Shown one piece after another: positions 60,053 to 64,000 of a stretch of DNA of 64,000 bases (its first letter is position 1; the number at the start of each line of letters is the position of its first letter). Made by a program: the position numbers and the translations under genes. A model generated the notes under the pieces. It saw only the letters and a list, made by a program, of their open reading frames with translations, searched no databases and was not told the origin of the DNA. The stretch lies in assembly GCF_017745095.1 (NCBI RefSeq), contig NZ_JAGHZZ010000001.1:496001-560000 (forward strand). The letters run 5' to 3'. The DNA comes from Sporocytophaga sp. Lineage in GTDB: Bacteria > Bacteroidota > Bacteroidia > Cytophagales > Cytophagaceae.

Positions 60053-61393
60053 ATGAAAAAAATTATCATTCCGGTAGTAGTTATAATATTTGGTGCGGTG
60101 GGAGCTTTGGCATATAAAAGCTTAAGAATTGAAAAGATACCTTCTTTGCTGGATCGTCCGGTTGCAGACTCAGATGTGAATGAATGGAAGCATATTAAAA
60201 GGCGAGTTGATGAGCTTCATTCGAAAATAAGGAAAAATTCAGAAGATAATACTTCAAGACTCCTATTGGCTGAGATTTATGCGAATGAGGGTAATATTTC
60301 AGGAAAGCATTTTTATTATTATTCAGCAGTGCTGGATCTATTAAATTATATTATTGAAAATTCAGCAGAAGCTGATTCTATAAGAACTGAAGCTAGATTA
60401 AATAAAGCCTCTCTATTATTGTCTTTAAATCAATTTGAGCAAGCAAAAGATATTTGTAATGAGCTTTCGGAAGAAGGACATAAAAGTCAGCGGTTAAGTG
60501 AAATAAACTTTGATGCCTTCATTGGAATTGGAGACTATACAAATGCACAAAAGGTAGTTGACCAAATGAAGGCTTCCGGATTTGACCTAAAAGTTCTTAC
60601 TCGTATAGCAATGTTAGATGAAATAAAGGGGGATCTAACTAAAGCTAAAAGTGAATTAAAAAAAGGTTTGGATTCAGGAAGTACTAATAAGGATTTGACT
60701 TGGAGAGCTCAATATAAGTTGGGAACTTTATATGAAAAGGAAGCGGATCTTGCAAAGGCAGAAGAAATATATAAAAGCATTCTTACTGATAATTCCGGAT
60801 ATCCATTTGCAAAAGCCGGCATTGCAAGGATAAAAGCTGCAAATAATGATTATGAAGGAGCTGTGACAATGTTGGAAGCAGCATACAAATCGAACGCTGT
60901 AATGGTATTTAAGCAGGATATTGCTCTGATTTATAAAAATACTGGCAGAATAAATGATGCAAAAAAAGAGGTTCAGGATATTGTAAATTCAATAGAAGAG
61001 GGAGAAAAGGCTGGCTGCAACTATGATCTTGTAAGAGCTCGACTGTATAGTGAAATACTTGAAGATTTTGACCTTGCACTTATATATGCTGAGAGAGCTA
61101 AAGAGAGATGGCCTGAAAATGTTGATTTGAATAAAGTTCTTTCTCTTATCTTTTACAAACTTGGAGAATATGAAGATGCAGGTTATTATTTAAACAAAGC
61201 CACTTCAGTTCAGCCAAATGAACCTTCGTTAATGTGTCTTTCTGGTCTCTTGAAATATAAAAGAGGTAACTCAAAAGAAGGCATTGATATGATCAAGAAA
61301 GCAATGCATCAGTTGCATTATCAACACAGTATACTGACTGTTGAAGCTAATGACCTTATTGCTAAAAATGATTTGTCAATTTCATTGAAATAA
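60053..61393 (+). CDS. Membrane-anchored TPR repeat protein
   Basis: A 446-residue protein. Residues 1-21 are a membrane anchor or signal (KKIIIPVVVIIFGAVGALAY). From about residue 70 on it is made of helix-turn-helix TPR units: LNKASLLLSLNQFEQAKDI near 120, YKLGTLYEKEADLAKAEEIYKSIL near 220, AIYKNTGR-like units, then VLSLIFYKLGEYEDAGYYLNKA near 365. Such proteins hold complexes together, for example in envelope assembly. The ATG at 60053 is preferred over an upstream TTG. No enzyme domain is seen. It precedes two DUF3857 proteins on the same strand but is 227 bases away. Confidence 0.8.
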   Translation: MKKIIIPVVVIIFGAVGALAYKSLRIEKIPSLLDRPVADSDVNEWKHIKRRVDELHSKIRKNSEDNTSRLLLAEIYANEGNISGKHFYYYSAVLDLLNYIIENSAEADSIRTEARLNKASLLLSLNQFEQAKDICNELSEEGHKSQRLSEINFDAFIGIGDYTNAQKVVDQMKASGFDLKVLTRIAMLDEIKGDLTKAKSELKKGLDSGSTNKDLTWRAQYKLGTLYEKEADLAKAEEIYKSILTDNSGYPFAKAGIARIKAANNDYEGAVTMLEAAYKSNAVMVFKQDIALIYKNTGRINDAKKEVQDIVNSIEEGEKAGCNYDLVRARLYSEILEDFDLALIYAERAKERWPENVDLNKVLSLIFYKLGEYEDAGYYLNKATSVQPNEPSLMCLSGLLKYKRGNSKEGIDMIKKAMHQLHYQHSILTVEANDLIAKNDLSISLK

Positions 61394-61619
61394 ATTTTAC
61401 TACAAGGTTGCATGTAAATTTCCAGTTGCAGGTAATCTTATTTATTTTTAGTTCCATTTGCTTATAGGCATTGCCTGGCTTTTTACTTTTATCTTACTGC
61501 TTAAAATACTATCATAATTGATTAATTATTATGAATTCCCTATTATTTTCCTGATTAGAAATTAAAAATAACCTAACCGCCTAAGACTTGTTATCTATGT
61601 ATATTAGGGTATCAAGGTT

Positions 61620-63536
61620 ATGTATACAGGCAGGAGTTTGCATCTATTCGTTGAAAAGAAATTGTTCTTTTTCCTTTGGCTCTTCCCTTCCGTTTTATTC
61701 GGTCAGCAAATAAATGAACTGGTCACATTATACCAGCATAAGTATAAAGAAAACGAAGCTGTTATTATTCATTCAGAATCAAAATTTGAATTTGATCTTG
61801 CCGAAAATAAAGTAGTAGTGAGAGAAGATAGAAACCAAAAATTACTCTCTCTTCGGTACAATACATTTATCAATGAAGTCGAGTTTTATGACAGCAATTC
61901 AGATATAAAAGAATTCTCATGTGAGAGCAGTCTAAACCAGAAGTCTTTTAATTCAGATAAAGTTTGCGGCAATTACACTAATTCTGAATATTTTTTTGAT
62001 GATAATAAATTTTGTACTCATAAGCTAAAGCTGCAAGAAGCCGGTGAAGTATGGAAAACTCATGTAGATAAGATCTATAATGATTCAAAATATCTGACTT
62101 CAGTTTATTTCCATGATAAGTACCCCATAGTAACTAAAAAAATTATATTAAAGATTCCATCTGATATTGATGTTGATATTCGTGAATTCAACTTTGAAAA
62201 ATTTGCTGTAGAGAAGCATGTAACTGAGCAGGGAAAATTCAGAATAGTGGAGTATTCTATTAGTAATATCTCCGCTATGGAGAATGTTCGGCTAGGCAGA
62301 AGTGTGCAATTTATATATCCTCATCTCCTCATACTTGTCAAATCTTTCCAGAGTGAAGGTGAAAGGGTAAATATACTTTCAAATTTACATGACTTATATG
62401 GTTGGTATAGAAGCTTGACTAGTCAGCTCTCTGTGCAACCTGAAGTTTTTGCTCCACTGGTCAATAGTATACTTAAGGGTAAGGTCACGGATGATGAAAA
62501 GATCAGTAGTATATTTTACTGGGTTCAGGATAACATCAGATATATAGCCTTTGAAAATGGACTTGCAGGTTTTAAACCAGATGATGCACATTCTGTATTT
62601 CAAAAGAAATACGGAGACTGTAAGGGCATGGCTAATCTAACTAAAGAAATGCTTCGATATGCAGGCTACGATGCGAGGTTATCCTGGATAGGGACAAAAC
62701 AAATCAGGTACGATTACTCAATTCCTTCGCTTGCTGTGGACAATCATATGATTTGTACTGTAATATTGGAAGGGAAAAAATACTTTCTCGATGCAACTGA
62801 AAAGTACTTGCCTCTTGGCTATAACGCTGAGAGGATACAAGGTCGACAAATTTTGATAGAAGATGGAGACAACTATATTCTGGAAAAAATTCCTGAAGTA
62901 TCTGGTGAGAATGAACTCGAATTAAGGCAGGTGAAGCTTTCCATGAAAAGCGATATGCTTGTTGGCTCATACAAGTATATTTTGCAAGGGGAAAAAAAGA
63001 GGAATTTTTTATGTGGTTATCACTTCTCTTCAGGAGATACAAAGGATAGGTTGGTAAAGCATTGTCTTATTGATGAAAATAAAAACATGAAAGTTAACAA
63101 TGTTCGATTACCTGATATGAATCATCGGGTAGGAGCCTTTGAAATCAATACTGACCTTGAGTGTAAAGGGGCTATTAGTTCCTTTAACAATGAATTATAT
63201 ATTGATATTGATATATCAAAAGACTTTAAAAGTTGGATTGTAGATGAAGAGAGACAATCTGATATTGACTTTGGTGAAAAGATTCATAAAGTTCTCGAAG
63301 TTGAGCTCGAGCTCAAGGATGGTGATTCCGTGATATTTCTTCCGGAAAAATTGCAGATAGATCACAAGGAGTTTTCTGTTCATGCTGTTTATGTCAAAGA
63401 CCTAAACAGAATACTATATAAGAAGCGAATAAGCATTGAAAATGGAATCATCTCAAAAGATTCTTTTATTCAGTGGAATGAAGCGATAAGAAAATTAACT
63501 CAGCACTATGATAGTCAAATTATTTTGAAGCGCTAA
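61620..63536 (+). CDS. Exported DUF3857 / transglutaminase-like protein
   Basis: A 638-residue protein. A signal peptide (about 1-29, FFLWLFPSVLFGQ) is followed by the DUF3857 region (about 30-270). A transglutaminase-like core lies at about 290-410: Cys in KYGDCKGMANL near 334, His in DNHMICTVIL near 377, and Asp in FLDATEKYLPLG near 392, the catalytic Cys-His-Asp order. A beta-rich C-terminal part ends it. Related proteins are common in Bacteroidota envelopes and are mostly uncharacterised. It may form or break peptide crosslinks in the periplasm. The next gene starts four bases after its stop. Confidence 0.82.
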   Translation: MYTGRSLHLFVEKKLFFFLWLFPSVLFGQQINELVTLYQHKYKENEAVIIHSESKFEFDLAENKVVVREDRNQKLLSLRYNTFINEVEFYDSNSDIKEFSCESSLNQKSFNSDKVCGNYTNSEYFFDDNKFCTHKLKLQEAGEVWKTHVDKIYNDSKYLTSVYFHDKYPIVTKKIILKIPSDIDVDIREFNFEKFAVEKHVTEQGKFRIVEYSISNISAMENVRLGRSVQFIYPHLLILVKSFQSEGERVNILSNLHDLYGWYRSLTSQLSVQPEVFAPLVNSILKGKVTDDEKISSIFYWVQDNIRYIAFENGLAGFKPDDAHSVFQKKYGDCKGMANLTKEMLRYAGYDARLSWIGTKQIRYDYSIPSLAVDNHMICTVILEGKKYFLDATEKYLPLGYNAERIQGRQILIEDGDNYILEKIPEVSGENELELRQVKLSMKSDMLVGSYKYILQGEKKRNFLCGYHFSSGDTKDRLVKHCLIDENKNMKVNNVRLPDMNHRVGAFEINTDLECKGAISSFNNELYIDIDISKDFKSWIVDEERQSDIDFGEKIHKVLEVELELKDGDSVIFLPEKLQIDHKEFSVHAVYVKDLNRILYKKRISIENGIISKDSFIQWNEAIRKLTQHYDSQIILKR

Positions 63537-63540
63537 TATT

Positions 63541-64000
63541 ATGAAAAGGGGGATTTTGTTGTTTGTATGCATGGGATTATTGCAATTGTCTTTTGGCCAA
63601 AAGGATCTTGAAAGTAAACTAAAACAAATATATTGGAACAATGCAGGTCCTGAGTTCAGACAGATGAAGGCTCCCGCCAAGTGGAAGAATGAATCAGCAG
63701 TGATTCTTGCTACACGCGTTGATTATCTCGGTACTTTTGCAGGAGTAAGGAAAAGCTTTACTGAAAATATAGTTATACATTATCGGGTGCTGCTTCAGGA
63801 TAAAGCGTCGGTTAGAGAGTATTCAGAACTAACATTTAACCAGAATAAAATTAAAACCAATCTTATTGGTAAGACCAATGCTTATTCCTTTGTGGCAGTT
63901 AAGATTGTGAAGCCTGACGGAACAGAGAAGATTATGGATCTATCGTCTGCTGTGAAAACAGACGTCGGAAGTGAAAAGGATTCCAAAATGGCAGTTCCAG
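63541..64000 (+). CDS. DUF3857-type exported protein, N-terminal part (cut by window edge)
   Basis: An open frame starting at ATG 63541 and still open at 64000. It encodes a signal peptide (residues 1-20, ILLFVCMGLLQLSFGQ) and about 130 residues of mature protein with AVILATRVDYLG, NIVIHYRVLLQDKAS and VKIVKPDGTEKI, which match the opening of DUF3857 proteins (IHYRxxLQDKxS is a recurring pattern). It starts four bases after the previous gene and is thus its operon partner. The rest of the protein is outside the window. Confidence 0.75.
   Translation, partial: MKRGILLFVCMGLLQLSFGQKDLESKLKQIYWNNAGPEFRQMKAPAKWKNESAVILATRVDYLGTFAGVRKSFTENIVIHYRVLLQDKASVREYSELTFNQNKIKTNLIGKTNAYSFVAVKIVKPDGTEKIMDLSSAVKTDVGSEKDSKMAVP

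Noticed and set aside
1-64000. tRNA, rRNA, CRISPR arrays, transposases or integrases
   Set aside because: No cloverleaf-like pattern, regularly spaced repeat-spacer array or mobile-element protein was seen on either strand.

Overview
The window is AT-rich DNA from a Bacteroidota bacterium, most likely a Cytophagales-type gliding or polymer-degrading soil or water organism. The evidence is type IX secretion (T9SS) C-terminal sorting domains on secreted proteins, TAnnTTTG-type -7 promoter elements, a phosphate-selective porin O/P, DUF4270 and DUF3857 proteins, and a bacterial geranylgeranylglyceryl-phosphate-type synthase next to an ordinary fatty-acid enzyme. No tRNA, rRNA, CRISPR array, transposase or integrase is visible. 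Apart from one decayed gene the window looks like stable chromosome.

Layout. 1-5.6 kb: the end of an aldo/keto reductase, a 2[4Fe-4S] ferredoxin, a LysR regulator, a membrane glycosyltransferase, DNA-3-methyladenine glycosylase and a malectin-domain T9SS cargo protein. 5.6-15.8 kb: a phosphate-starvation block made of a PhoB-type regulator, a PlcP-like phosphoesterase, a 40-residue basic peptide, a glycosyltransferase and a GH1 glycosidase, then the porin, then pstS-pstC-pstA-pstB-phoU. Four intergenic regions in this block carry TTAAC half-sites spaced exactly 11 bp, which I read as PHO boxes. The phosphoesterase, glycosyltransferase and GH1 genes look like a phospholipid-to-glycolipid replacement pathway. 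15.8-24.2 kb: envelope genes, the GGGP-type synthase, an AraC regulator, acyl-CoA dehydrogenase, and a minus-strand operon panC-panD-flippase-like-rfaE2-YugP.

24.3-42 kb: a starch-synthase-like protein lacking its substrate motif, a DUF4270 lipoprotein, glmS, a RidA protein, gltX, a PAP2 phosphatase, GT39 and DPM1-like glycosyltransferases, a LYS1-like dehydrogenase, and sucA-sucB-(secreted unknown)-lpd. 42-52 kb: two small soluble proteins, a 1408-residue T9SS subtilase, a membrane protein with a Cys/Ser/Gly tail, a heavily frameshifted T9SS pseudogene and a single-domain response regulator.

52-64 kb: a 1236-residue outer-membrane protein that joins a metallophosphoesterase, a possible kinase-like domain and a beta-barrel; then a tail-to-tail overlapping pair made of an HD-domain/Pycsar-type membrane effector and a class III nucleotide-cyclase homologue (DUF2652), which is the best candidate here for an undescribed signalling or defence module; then small unknown genes, a TPR protein and two tandem DUF3857 proteins, the last cut by the window edge.

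All function calls rest on reading motifs by eye. No database search was run.
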